This document shows positions 11,474-21,577 of a stretch of 64,000 nt of DNA, in pieces; the first letter of the stretch is position 1, and every line of letters starts with the position of its first letter. Under the pieces are notes generated by a model. That model was not told the DNA's origin, searched no databases, and saw only the letters and a list, made by a program, of their open reading frames with translations. This DNA comes from Dipteris shenzhenensis. Lineage: Eukaryota > Polypodiophyta > Polypodiopsida > Gleicheniales. The translations under genes were made by a program, and so were the position numbers. The stretch lies in NCBI GenBank assembly GCA_047967505.1, contig CM106538.1; one strand, 5' to 3'.

Positions 11474-12300
11474 TTAAATCCTCCCAAGCACCGTTGGGGG
11501 AGTTCGGTCTGCTATTGGTGGTGGTACTAGACGGATATCCTGGTCCTGGTTGTCTAGGAAGGAAGCATCCTCCTCCAATTGATGTGGCTGTTCTGAGAAG
11601 ACCACATCGCAACTTACAATTACCTTCTTGGTAACAAGGTTATAGAGACGGTAACCCTTCGCCTCTTCACTGTAGCCCAAGAAAATACACTTCCGGCTCT
11701 TCGGTTCCCATTTGGTCCTAGTAGCATCAGGGACATGCACAAAATAGTCACATCCAAAAACTCTGAAATGTGCAGTTGAAGGTTTCTTACCAGAGAAAGC
11801 TTACAGTGGAGTCATCCCATTCACAGTCTTCATGTAGCTACAATTGAGGATGTAAACTGCAATGTTACATGCTTCAGCCCAGAAAGTCTTTGGCAAATCT
11901 TTCCCTTTCATCATACTCCGGCCCATTTCGCAGATGACGTGCATCTTTCATTCTGCTACTCCATTTTGCTGTGATGTATGTGGTGGGGGTTTCTGCCTCT
12001 TGATTCCATGACTTTCGCAGTAACTTTCGAATTCAGTCGATGTGAACTCTCCACCTCTGTCTGATCGCAGCTTCTTCACCTTCCTCCCCGATTCTTTCTC
12101 GACCATTACATGCCATTCCTTGAACCTACTGAAAGCCTCGTCTTTCGTCTTCAGGAAGTATATCCATATCCTTCTACTATAGTCGTCGATCAATGTCATG
12201 AAGTAGTAGGAACCACCCAAAGCTTCCGTCTCCATCCTTTCGCAGAGGTCCGTGTGAACGAGCTATAAAGGAGCCTTTGCCCTGCTGGCCTCTTTAGGAA
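11474..12300 (-). pseudogene. copia integrase
   Basis: The core lies at 12235-11948. It has FMTLIDDYSRRIWIYFL (first catalytic Asp), KKLRSDRGGEF (second Asp), and the HTSQQNGVAE block that normally carries the catalytic Glu. The C-terminal part is at 11740-11474, with RTKWEPKSRKCIFLGY, KGYRLYN and SCDVVFSE. In-frame stops and probable frameshifts (for example near 11948 and 11800) separate the parts. Integrase inserts the cDNA into chromosomes; this copy is dead. Confidence 0.88.
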
Positions 12301-12304
12301 AGGG

Positions 12305-12900
12305 CTACCGATGCTGCTTGCCCATCATGCAAGCTTCACATACATTGGGCAGATCTGAAATTTCTGGTAGGTATGCAATCATTCCACTTTTATGCATCTC
12401 CTTCAAAGAACTAAGGTTTAGATGACCAAACCTCTCATGCCACAACTTAGTGTTCTTCACATCTGCTCGAGCACTGAAAGCTGAGAGTTCATAAATGTTG
12501 TTGCACCATGTACCTTTACCAATGACCTTTCCTTGAAGATCCAGGATCTGGGCACCATTCTTAAAAAATTGAACTTTGAGGTCCCAATCCGTGATTGCAG
12601 AAATGGACAACAAGTTCCTCTTGATATCTGGTACATAAAGAACATCGGACAACTGTTTTACAACTCCATCTGACTTGAGAGCAATCATATTTTTTCCTTT
12701 TGCTTGACATTTTGCATCATTGCCGACTGCTACCATGATGTCATTCCCTACCGGCTGTGAGAGGTATACCAATCCTTCCGATTGGTCATGTGGCATGATG
12801 CACCACTGTCAATGATCCATGGTTCATCTGCAGGTACATGAACTACCTCCGTACAAATCTCCTCAATTGCGATGAGCAGCTCTATTGGTACCGCCTGTGC
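12305..12900 (-). pseudogene. copia protease and GAG-preintegrase region
   Basis: The retroviral-type aspartic protease active site WIIDSGASCHMTN reads near 12835-12795 on the minus strand. After a frame change come the protease body (GNDAKCQAKGKNMIALKS, LSDVLYVPDIKRNLLSIS) and the GAG-preintegrase motif WHERFGHLNLSSL. This is followed by the integrase zinc-binding CEACMMGKQHR at 12340-12305. The catalytic D-S-G is intact but the protease is split between two frames. Confidence 0.88.
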
Positions 12901-12958
12901 ACTGTTGCTGCAGTCTTTCTTTACTCTGTTCTTCTCATCTGCAATCTTCTTGCGGCAC

Positions 12959-13716
12959 TCATTCTGCTTCCTTGTTGCAATAGAAGCACTTGATCTTCTT
13001 CTTTCTCTTTTTATCATCAAAAGAAGATGGGTTACCAGAGTCCTTACCCTTACCTTTCTTTGATCCGGTCCAGAAAGCCGAATCTTCTCTAGTCCTCGTC
13101 TTTAGACGCATCTCCTCCTCCAGAAGCATCGTGCTAAATTCCTCAAAGTTGAGGGGTGGATTTCTATTCTGCATATTCAGCGCCGTAACAAGACCATCGT
13201 ACTTTGGTGGGAGAATCCGTATGCACCTTCGTGCTAGATTCTCGCTAATGATGGTGATGCCAATCACAGTCATCTGATCGTGCAGATTCTTCACCCTGGT
13301 GATGAACGTCTCTGCCGTTTCAGACTCAGACAATTTTTTGTTCGCGAGTTGAGTCTCCAAATTCTGAATCCGCATCTAATTCATGGTCTCATACTGATTT
13401 TTCAAGACCGTCCATGCCTCCTCTGCTGTGGTGACATGTTGAATTAATGCCATGATAGAATCACTAACACTGCAGACAATAGAACACAGTGCATCTGCAT
13501 TTCTTCTTGTCCACACAAGAATCTCATCCGCAATTGGTACTATCTGTTGTCCTGCATTGGCTAGATCGGCCTCACGTCCACCCCAGTAGCAGTGTCCCAA
13601 AGCTCATATGCGCTTAGGATGGTCTTCATCTTGAACTTCCAGAGAGGATAGTTAGAGCCGTCCAAGTTTTCGCTTTCGCCGAATGGTGGGATTCGCAGTC
13701 TTGCGGGCTGGGCCAT
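12959..13716 (-). pseudogene. copia gag, frameshifted
   Basis: Gag starts at the ATG at 13716 (MAQPARLRIPPF), with the copia N-terminal signature DGSNYPLWKFKM. It runs about 50 codons, shifts frame near 13600, and meets a stop at the 13376 boundary (ETMN-stop-MRIQN). It continues through LETQLANKKLSESE, LPPKYDGLV and LLEEEMRLKTR. The knuckle begins CFYCNK but the expected G-H is lost. A small deletion joins it to a downstream CRKKIAD in another frame, so the zinc site is broken. Confidence 0.85.
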
Positions 13717-13773
13717 CTCTCACAATCTGCTCGCAAATAGAAACACACTACCAAATCTTCTTGCTAGAGTCCA

Positions 13774-13786
13774 GGCTTTGATACCA
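13774..13786 (-). promoter_or_regulatory. tRNA-iMet primer-binding site
   Basis: The minus strand reads TGGTATCAAAGCC directly after an LTR ending in TTACA. One base differs from the common TGGTATCAGAGC. Confidence 0.88.
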
Positions 13787-14034
13787 TGTAAGAAAATAAT
13801 ACAACGTCTGTGCTCAACAGATAACAGGATCTCGTACGCAAGAGAGAAAACAAGATAGTATGGAGAATCAAAAATTTGATTACTATAGAACTGATACAAT
13901 AGATGGCACTGTCTCCCAACCGTGCGCTCTTGTGAAAGAAGCTTTGATGGCATGCTGGAAACAGTAGAAGACGGAGGCTGAATGCTAAGGAATAAGGATT
14001 GCTGTAGCCAGTGGCAGTATTGATGATCGAAAGT
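13787..14034 (-). repeat. copia LTR, truncated at its outer end
   Basis: Highly similar to 63634-63880 in the same orientation. Homology stops around 14018-14034, where an opposite-strand copia RNase H begins, so the 5' part of this LTR has been lost. Confidence 0.85.
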
Positions 14035-14486
14035 CTAGTGAATATGCATTCTCTCTTGGGAGTAGTGTGATTAGTTGGAGCAACAAAAAACAACCCACGG
14101 TTGCTTTGTCTAGCATGAAAGCTGATTATAGAAGGGTTGCCATAGTCGCATGTGAAGAAACCTGGCTGAGATTACTTCTTCATGAGTTGGGAGTATGCAT
14201 TGATGGTCCAGTAGTGATCTACTATGACAACATAAGCACTATTATACTAGCTAGGAATTCCATTTACCATGCAAGGACAAAACATATAGAAGTCCACTAT
14301 CACTACATCAGGGAGAAAGTGATAAGTGGCGAAATTGACTTGAGATATGTGAGGACATATGCCCAGATTACAAATATCTTTACCAAGTCCTTGGGTAAAG
14401 ATAAGTTTTGTCTTTTTTTAGATGCTTTGGGTTTATGTGATATACAAGCTCATGCTGAGCTTGAGGGGGGTATCGTAGATGCATAG
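14035..14486 (+). pseudogene. copia RNase H, C-terminal part
   Basis: The plus strand reads SLGSSVISWSNKKQPTVALS, then ...VACEETWLRLLLHELG, YYDNISTIILARNSIYHA, RTKHIEVHYHYIREK and TNIFTKSLG. This is the standard end of copia pol. The frame is open for 140 codons up to the stop at 14486, but the first half of RNase H and everything before it is absent. One substitution stands out: the usual ALSSTEAEY-type motif has become ALSSMKADY. It belongs to a different copia family from the minus-strand element to its left. Confidence 0.88.
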
Positions 14487-14750
14487 CCATGTGTATGCAT
14501 GTAAATAGATAGATGTGGATGATTAGACTTCTTTAAAGGTGTGGTGTGAAGAGTCTTTAGGACTCTTTTGTATAGAGTGGAGAGTAGAGTTGATGGTGTG
14601 ATTTTTGTATCCCCGTAATAGAGAATGGAGTTTCATGTGCATCTTCTCTCTTCCCTTGTGTGATCTTTGCTTCTTTAGTTTGATTTATGGGAAAGGGGTT
14701 CTTTCTATTGCTGTGTGTGTCGAAAGAAATTACAAACAATGTTCTCATCA
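14457..14750 (+). repeat. polypurine tract and 3' LTR of plus-strand copia element
   Basis: GAGCTTGAGGGGGG (14457-14470) is a typical plus-strand primer and lies right at the pol stop. The LTR would start at 14471. The right end is not marked and 14750 is approximate. Confidence 0.6.
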
Positions 14751-15184
14751 GGTCATTTGTGATCATGGGAGCTGTGGTGTTGTTGATCATGTGGATTCCA
14801 TCCTCTAACGATGAATTTCTATTTAAGGAGTGTCCCATGAGGGTCGATTTCCCTAGCATGCTGGTGTGGATGGTGGGTTTTTCCTTGGATCTGGTGGCTA
14901 ATTTGTTGGGGTAGATTTTGGCGGTTCCACCGTCAGCCAAAAATGTCTTTGGGGCAAAAATGTCTTGGATCCTCTAGGAACACAGCCAAGTCATTCTTGA
15001 CTATGTTGTTGTGCACCTTTCTGAGGAGGTGGTGGTCACACAAAAGGCCAGACTTAGTCCATTCCCACACATGTAACTGTACAACTAGAGAGGAGAACAT
15101 GAGCCTGATGTGCTGCTATTGACAAGGAACAAAAGAACTAATGGTGTGGAGGAAGGCCTCTGTGAGTGACTGAACACGACCGAT

Positions 15185-15344
15185 GGAAACTATCATGTAG
15201 GGTAAAGGGTGCATCTAGATGGGTCTCAAATTGCTCCAAGTATTGATCATCCTCTCTTGCATTAGGAAACTATCATGCAGGGTCAAGGGTGCATCCGAAT
15301 GGATCTCAAATTGCTCCAAGTGTTGACCATCCTCCCTTGCATTA
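15185..15344 (+). repeat. 80 bp tandem duplication
   Basis: Two adjacent copies, 15185-15264 and 15265-15344, differ at about ten positions. Confidence 0.9.
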
Positions 15345-15485
15345 GGGACGGATAGCACCCCAAAGAGTGACATGCAAGAGTAGGTGGATGATCCTGGAGG
15401 ACGATCAACAATGGATTCACAACATGTAAGGCCTGATTCATCCCTGATGTATGCCATTTCTAAGGGAGGGATGGGTAAGACTCAT

Positions 15486-15669
15486 GATGGCAACTCAGGT
15501 GAGGGTTGGAAAGTTGTGGGGTAGAAAGGAAAGGCTCGAGTGGAGGTTGGTAATAAAATATCGAAGGATGACCACATGATGGCAAATCAGATGAGGTTTG
15601 GAAAGTTGTGGGGTAGAAAGGAAAGGCTCAAGTGGAGGTTGGTAATAAAAGTTTGAAGAATGATCATCT
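15486..15669 (+). repeat. 92 bp tandem duplication
   Basis: Copies 15486-15577 and 15578-15669 share the core GGAAAGTTGTGGGGTAGAAA. They lie just upstream of the LINE endonuclease remnant, in what may be its ORF1. Confidence 0.9.
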
Positions 15670-15804
15670 AGTGGTGGCTGAGCCTACAAAAGGCATATTA
15701 AAAAGGATTACGAATATGGCACACGTGGCGGGTGATAAGGAGAATCATTTCACTTTCCTCAAAGATGCAAATAAGGCCCTTGCTCAACATGAGAGGTAAG
15801 GATC

Positions 15805-16060
15805 CATTTCTTGGAGTATCTTTGGTCTCCTAGAATGTTCGTGGATGTTATGATAAGGTTAAGCAAAGGGTATGTATTGTTGTAGTTAGGAGATGGAGTG
15901 CCGATGTAATACTCCTTCAAGAAATTAAATGTGGTTAGAATGAAGGTATTTGGCTTGCATTTTGCACAGTATGGACATAGGTCATTGGTAAGGATTCACA
16001 CAAGTTTCTTTGCCGATGTGGCAGTAGAAGTTCTTGGGAACCAAACACTATAATTGGTTC
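15805..16060 (+). pseudogene. LINE (L1-type) endonuclease, N-terminal fragment
   Basis: The plus strand reads S-stop-NVRGCYDKVKQR, where the family has WNVRGL (a TGG to TAG change). Then comes RRWSADVILLQEIKCG, the ILLQETK motif whose Glu binds the metal ion. Further catalytic motifs are absent, so only the first third of the EEP endonuclease survives. The preceding 300 bases, including the two tandem duplications, may be the end of ORF1. Confidence 0.7.
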
Positions 16061-16660
16061 AAAGGTAATTGAATGGAGTGGGATGGGGGGTAGGGGGGTG
16101 AACCCTACTATGCAAAATCTCGAATCACCTTCTGCTAGATCAATGAACGCCCCTTGAGATGGGCGACTTCTATCGCGTCAGCAAAAACATAATGTTATTG
16201 CCTGGTGCTTGGGAACCAATTGTTGTAATTCATTCAGAGGTAATTGAATGGTGCTTCGGTGTAGAGGGGTTTGTCGAACAAAATATGCCACCTTACTCTT
16301 GCGTGGTATTGATGGACCATAGGAATTGTGAATGAACTTCCCCATTTAAAAGATGCATTCTATTACATAGGGGTAGGAGAGCCATATGTCACACTTCTAG
16401 GTGAAGGGTATTTAATATGCATATCTCTTCAACGTCTAACTCTTCCACCTCAGTGTCACATCTCTCCAAAACTTGCACTAGTGGAGGATTAGGGCACTTT
16501 GAGGAGTAATTCCATTGTTGATTGCAACCATGACAAAATACCCTCTAGAATTACCATGTAGAGCATGGGTGGCCTTACTTTTAAAATCCACCAATTCAAT
16601 TCAAAGCTCATCAATAATATTCATAAGATTAGGAAGTAAATGAACACCAATAAGGGTAGG
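16061..16660. other. no recognisable gene
   Basis: A short diverged duplication (cttgggaacca...ggtaattgaatgg) occurs at about 16034 and 16207. Nothing else is recognised. Confidence 0.5.
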
Positions 16661-17120
16661 CGATATATACTATCAAGGAGGAGGATGAGATACCATATGG
16701 CCTAGCACATTCTGAGTCATTCTAGCAATAGTGAACCCCTCATTATTTGGTTTCATAAGAATTAGGCAATGTAGGAGCCTAGCCACCCAATCCACATATC
16801 AATGTGTCATCTCCCCTTCTCCTTACCTCAAACATACTATCAATAGATGAACATTCTCAGGCTACTCATTCATTCCAAATTTCTCAATCAGTGCTATAGT
16901 TAAACATGGCTAGCTCTGTTGAACTGCATTGGTTTGCTTCTCATACTAGGTCTTTGCAAGACCATCCAAGGATGTAAGAAGCACCAAAACCATTGATCCT
17001 CCATGAGAAAAAACTTAGAGAACCACATTCGCATTTAAAAGCAACAAGATATTCACTCAGGTTCTCATCCGTGCAAGCAAAAAACACAAGAATATTTACC
17101 ATCATAGAAAAGGTAAACAA
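16660..17120 (-). pseudogene. gypsy gag, copy 2
   Basis: The minus strand reads DENLSEYLVAFKCECGSLSF, then after a shift MEDQWFW, LDGLAKT-stop-YEKQTNAVQQS-stop-PCLT, IALIEKFGMNE, RYVDWVARLLHCL and ARMTQNVLGHMV. This aligns block by block with the gag of the plus-strand element at 57.9-58.3 kb (LEGLAQVWYEKQADDVRQSW; ARRYVDRAVVLLDCL; AGMTQHVLGYLV). Two Trp codons have become TAG. It is the Retrotrans_gag capsid domain, dead in this copy. Its partner ORF lies immediately upstream on the same strand. Confidence 0.85.
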
Positions 17121-17249
17121 AAGCAAGAGGAGAGAATGGTGGGGATCCAAACAAGATAGTATCGCTGCCATGGTACACAGTGTTTGCACAAGGTTGTTCA
17201 TCAATACAAAAAGAAATGGCATGACAAAGGTGAGGAGGTGCAAGGCCTA

Positions 17250-17870
17250 CACATTTTATTTTATTTTTTGGGCAAAAAAAAGTAGTTTTATATTATGTCT
17301 CAATATGGCCTACACATTTTCTTCCACCTCCTCAAGTTCTTGCAGCCTCCAAGTGACTTCTTCTAGTGGAGTATTGTTCAACATTTTATCTTCTTTTGGG
17401 TGGTTATTATTGAAGAACTTTTTGGATGATTTCCCGAAGATCAATGACACATCGTGCAAGATACTCGAACAATTCATCTCTCAGCATCCTCCACACTCTT
17501 TACAAATGATCATCACCCACATACCTTTGGGATGGTACTACTTCTTACTTCATGAACCACTAGAAGACAAGCCACATGTGCTAGGGATACCACACTCTTA
17601 CGTCTTGGAACTCTTGACAAAGTGAACCTTCTAGTCTCCATTGACTTATTGGCATACTAATTGCGAGCTAGCACATACTTTAATTTGGGTGGCTTGATGT
17701 CCTTGGCTCTTTTCAAGCCAAAGATGAGGGTTGGATATTCATATTGATTGCAAGTATCATCCAACATGGGGTTACTATACCCCAAGCCTCTTTTATGTCT
17801 GGTGAGATAAGTGTTACTCCTACTCCTGCTGCTTTTATTGAAGACCTCCTGGTCTAGGAGCATCCGTGGT
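17250..17870 (-). pseudogene. extra ORF of gypsy family (RNase H + CCHC + acidic helix), copy 2
   Basis: On the minus strand, about 17800-17660 contains DDTCNQYEYPTLIFGLKRAK, matching STCNQAEYSALIFGLQKAQ of the 56.9 kb copy; the Glu is the second catalytic acid of RNase H. About 200 bases later IICKECGGC-stop-EMNC matches the knuckle IICKECKDYGHHETKC, with the His lost. Then come EDKMLNNTPLEEVTW and LQELEEVEENV, matching TPLEEIAW..LQELEEAEGDV. The first catalytic Asp block is not recognisable. The order is the same as in the plus-strand copy, and gag follows directly. Confidence 0.82.
17258..17306 (-). mobile_element. very short 5'-truncated retroposon insertion with 14 bp target duplications
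   Basis: Forty-nine bases flanked by exact copies of GGCCTACACATTTT (17244-17257 and 17307-17320). On the minus strand the insert ends in an A-rich tail after ...TATAAAACTAC, as expected for a severely truncated LINE. It interrupts the sequence between the extra ORF and gag of gypsy copy 2. Confidence 0.75.
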
Positions 17871-18764
17871 ACTAACGCCCAACCTTTGTCTTCTTGAGTA
17901 AGGAGCTAAAAGGCATGTCATTTTAGGTCGTAAATAATCTCTATATAAATCATCCATGTGCAAAAACTTGCTTGTTATATACTTTTAAATGAAGTCCTCA
18001 AAGGCGTGTGTCTCGAACATGCAACTATGTGCCCAATCCATAGGTATGCTTTATGGATAGGTAAGAATAATGTCTGCAAGACAGGGTCACCCCCTGATAA
18101 TTTTAAACTAATATAGTTGTAAATAATACAAAATAGAGCAAGTTTTCTTTTCATAGTATCTAGAATAGAGGTTGTGATCAGAAGATATACCAAATCCAAC
18201 CTTATGAAGCTAATCAGCAGTGTGCCGATTTGAAACTATAGCATCACCAAGAAACCTCTATTTTCTAAGTTTGAGTAGACAAAGTTGTAGAGCCTTGAGA
18301 GCCATAAACTTCTCTATTTATAGTAACTTGAAATTCCCTACCAGTCAAAAGATATGGCCTTTCAAATTATTTCAACCAACAGTAGAATATATCTAATGTA
18401 CTGTCATTTATTGCAAGAAAATGTGTATCACTTACTGGTAAGAAAGCTTTTTACTAAGAAGGTGGCCATGGCTTCCCTAGTTTATCTGGATGCAAGCTCA
18501 ATGGTCAACCAAATCATTCAATGGTTAATGTGATAACATGGAGGTCAACACACACATGGCAAATGATGACATGATGGGACATGTAGGGCCTTAATATGGT
18601 AGTTGCTGATGTAGAAAAATGACATGTGCAAGTGTTGACTGGGCAATAGCGATGCAAAGAAGTGGTGGTAACAGAGGTGATGGCACATGGGCCATGGCAT
18701 GGCAAAGAAGGTTGTACGGCTAACCAGATAGAGAAGGGGCAGTGGCGAGAGTTGAGTGAGGTGG
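17871..18764. other. no recognisable gene
   Basis: AT-rich. No domain, LTR end or RNA gene seen. It could include the leader of gypsy copy 2. Confidence 0.45.
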
Positions 18765-18975
18765 TAAGGGAAGAGAGAGAGAGACAGAGAGAGAGGGGTG
18801 GCAAGAAGGAAGAGGTGGAGAAAGATAGAAGAGGTGAGAGCGATAGGAGAGTGAGGTGGTGAGAAGAGAGAGAAAGGGAGAGGGAGGGAGGTGAAAAGAG
18901 ATAGAAGTGGGGGAAGAGAGAGGAGAGTGAAAAAGAGGTGGGGGAAGAGAGAGAGGAGAGTGACAGAGAATGATT
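18765..18975 (+). repeat. purine-rich (GA/GGAAG) tract
   Basis: About 210 bases of almost pure purine on the plus strand. It creates long Ser/Leu/Pro ORFs on the minus strand that are not genes. Confidence 0.9.
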
Positions 18976-19131
18976 GGATATTTTTTCTCAAAAGAAAAGA
19001 GAACCAACAAGAGGAATGGAGGCTTTGGGAAGAGAGTCAAAGGAACAATGATCTTCATGAGCCTTTTGCCATATAGACTCAAATCCTAGCAACCACACCA
19101 ATATTGTGATGGGATTTTGAAACCACCATAA

Positions 19132-19608
19132 TGTAGAATCTACTAAATCTAGGTCTACACACATGTGAATGTAAGAAGACAACTAAGTAGAGAACGTAAA
19201 CTGTGAAAACTACCAAATACCTTTATTGCATGTATGAAAACTTAGCTATAAATTGCATAATGATTCCTTCTTATCTTACATGGCTTGTTGGAGGATCCAT
19301 GCTCACAACATTGAGAAACTACAATAACAAATTAGAGAAAGGCTACAAGCAGTATCTTGACAATGCACCATAGATTTATGGTTGCATGAGAAGCAGTAGG
19401 AATCAATCCATCCACACAAGGACTCGCAATAATATGGGCACCGACACCAAGTAGCCAACATGATCACACCAAAAATGTCACACGAGATAGGCCTTCACTA
19501 TGAGATGCTATCACCACCTCATGCATGGCCACCACATATCCTCTTATAGTAATGTCCCAATGGCCACCACATGCAATCATGACCCAAGCATAGATTTTCT
19601 TTCCAACA
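19132..19608 (-). repeat. copia LTR (3' LTR of a minus-strand element)
   Basis: Starts TGTTGGAAAGAAAAT on the minus strand at 19608 and ends ...TCTACA at 19132. It matches 22533-23006 in opposite orientation along its length. Immediately outside its start lies GGTTTGAGGGCGG (minus strand, 19621-19609), a polypurine tract, which makes this the 3' LTR with its interior to the right. Confidence 0.82.
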
Positions 19609-19959
19609 CCGCCCTCAAACCAAAGCTAGGGGCAAAGATAGATGGACATTAAACAAGAAGACTTGACCAAACAGGGATCACACAATGCAAAAAGCAATTC
19701 CCACTAAACTAGGACAAAAAATTGAGCCTCAAAAGGCCATCCTTTGACAAATCAAGTGAAGGAAATGTCACACCAAGATCAAAGAGAATTTTTCCATCCA
19801 ATGCCAAAGAAGGACAAACATGCTAATAACAAAAACTACCATAACATACCTATTTGACAAGAGTTGTCAGGAGTTTCTTTATTCATAGTTGATCATATAC
19901 ACACACGTAGAAAGCCAAGTCATCATCGACTGAGCTTGAGCCACCAACACATAGACCTG

Positions 19960-20300
19960 CAACTTCTTCCATGACATGTGAGACTCCTTTTTTACTCTCT
20001 TTAGTGGCAATTTCATGTGATGTTTCTTAAAGCAATACTATTCTATGCACCATGGTTTGATGCAATAGTCAAAGTGCATTCTTTTCTTTGGGCTCATTTT
20101 CTTGTTAGTGACAACAAAAACGCGTCCTTCTTCTACTCCTACAACTTGGCGACGTTTGTCATCTAGGAGTGTGGTGATCATTTCATCAAATTTCATCTGC
20201 ATTCACACGAAGTATCTTCATGATTTTATCATAGGTTAGATGGAGGCTTGAAAGTAGTACTACCTTGTAGTCATCATCCTCAAATTGAACTTTCAAATTT
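19960..20300 (-). pseudogene. copia-type gag fragment related to the 36-38 kb element
   Basis: The minus strand reads FEDDDYKVVLLSSL, then YDKIMKILRVNADEI, parallel to VHDDDIKAILLSSL and YDIVKILNVSSEIL of the gag at 37.4 kb. A degenerate knuckle, FDYCIKPWCIE-stop-YCFKK, aligns with CNYCGKFVHKEDYCYRKK; the first Cys is Phe and the His is Cys. It belongs to the interior behind the LTR at 19132-19608. Confidence 0.75.
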
Positions 20301-21265
20301 GTTAATTGGAAAATAGCAATACTACAAATGGATATACAAGCTTTATTAATAAGTATGGAAATTTTTAGAGTTGCTTATGGAAACTAGTGACCACTCTTAA
20401 TCCATGGTATTATGTTCTTGATTAAGATCAAATGGTGTGAATCTTATTCCCTCTTTTCTCTATTAGATGTATTTTTTAGATTGATCGCATTATTATTGAA
20501 ATTTGAACTATGGATTTTCTATCTATATGTCACACTACCAAGACAATTGAAAATAGGTCAATTAAGGTAGGAAAATGCATGGATGATGTTGAACTTCACC
20601 TCTAAAATTCAACGAGATCACCCCTTCATGAATCTTGATTGTGTAGCCTCTCACTTCCAATAATATTCTTGTGGGTTTGCATTCATTGGTTCAAACAAAT
20701 TTGAATGTCAGATGGAAAGCAAGCAAAGATTTCATATTGTCCATTAAAATTATGCTAGTGCAATGATAAAGAAGAAACTTATTTAGCCACACCATTTTTT
20801 TAGACTTATGTTTTTTACATAGTTTAGTGACACTCAAAAAATGCACTTGGTACTTTTCTCAAAAATGTATATCTTGCACTATGTGAAACATGCTTATGAG
20901 GGAGTTTTACTAATTTCACATAGAAGAATTCAATGATAGATAGAAAATATTGGGGATTAACTTTTACAAAATGGATGAGATATTTATGTAGTGAGTAATT
21001 AAGAGTTTTAGAGTACTCACTATAATTTCTTGATCAAATTTTAAGGCTTTGAAGAAGATAGAGACCAAAAAAGTTTTTAGGCACAAGCTATTTGGATTTT
21101 GGAATCATTTGTTTCCTTTTAGTTATGTAAATTAATGTTCAAATCACCAATTAAAATATGATTGCCATACCTTGATAAGAAAAGTAAAACTATAAATTCG
21201 TTGGGATTAGGTTCTTGAACAAGACCTTGCTATGCTAAGCATGGGAGTTAGTCTTGTATTAGAGA
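20301..21265. other. no recognisable gene
   Basis: AT-rich. The expected 5' LTR of the minus-strand element was not found here. Confidence 0.45.
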
Positions 21266-21532
21266 ATAGGCAACACGCACACATGCAACACCCACACGCA
21301 CATGCACATGCACACAAACATGCACAAATGCTTGCATGCATGCACATGTGCACACACACATGCATGCATGCACATGTGCACACACGCATGCATGCATGCA
21401 CATGCACATGTGTGCGCATACATGCATATGTGCACATGCACACATGCACACACAAGCATGCATGTGTGCATAGATGTGTGTGCGTGCATGCGCATGCACA
21501 CATACAAACACACACACACGTGCGTGTATGTA
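21266..21532 (+). repeat. (CA/CATG)n compound microsatellite
   Basis: About 265 bases of alternating purine-pyrimidine built from ACACATGC, TGCATGCA and GTGCACAC words. It is open in most frames and gives His/Cys/Met-rich pseudo-ORFs on both strands. Confidence 0.97.
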
Positions 21533-21577
21533 TTGTTAATGAATAAAATTTCCCAATAATAACATAGTTACTAAGGT

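Larger units (their letters stand above)
10377..14034 (-). mobile_element. Ty1/copia element, 5' LTR to RT, truncated at 3' end
   Basis: On the minus strand the order is LTR (14034-13787), tRNA-iMet site (13786-13774), gag, zinc knuckle, protease, GAG-preintegrase, integrase and reverse transcriptase. It ends at the ...VGSLIYLL block near 10377. RNase H and the 3' LTR are missing. Coding is broken by several nonsense codons and frameshifts but domain order is perfect, so this is a single truncated element. Its LTR matches the LTR at 63634-64000. Confidence 0.92.

Noticed and set aside
10488-11634. Plus-strand ORFs of 110-123 codons over the copia element
   Set aside because: Antisense to recognisable minus-strand RT and integrase motifs.
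16993-17625. 210-codon plus-strand ORF, long for this composition
   Set aside because: It lies antisense to the gypsy extra ORF and gag (copy 2), whose motifs are clear on the minus strand. Its length is a by-product.
18514-19082. Leu/Ser/Pro-rich minus-strand ORFs of 96-148 codons
   Set aside because: Antisense of the purine-rich tract; no domain and no codon pattern.
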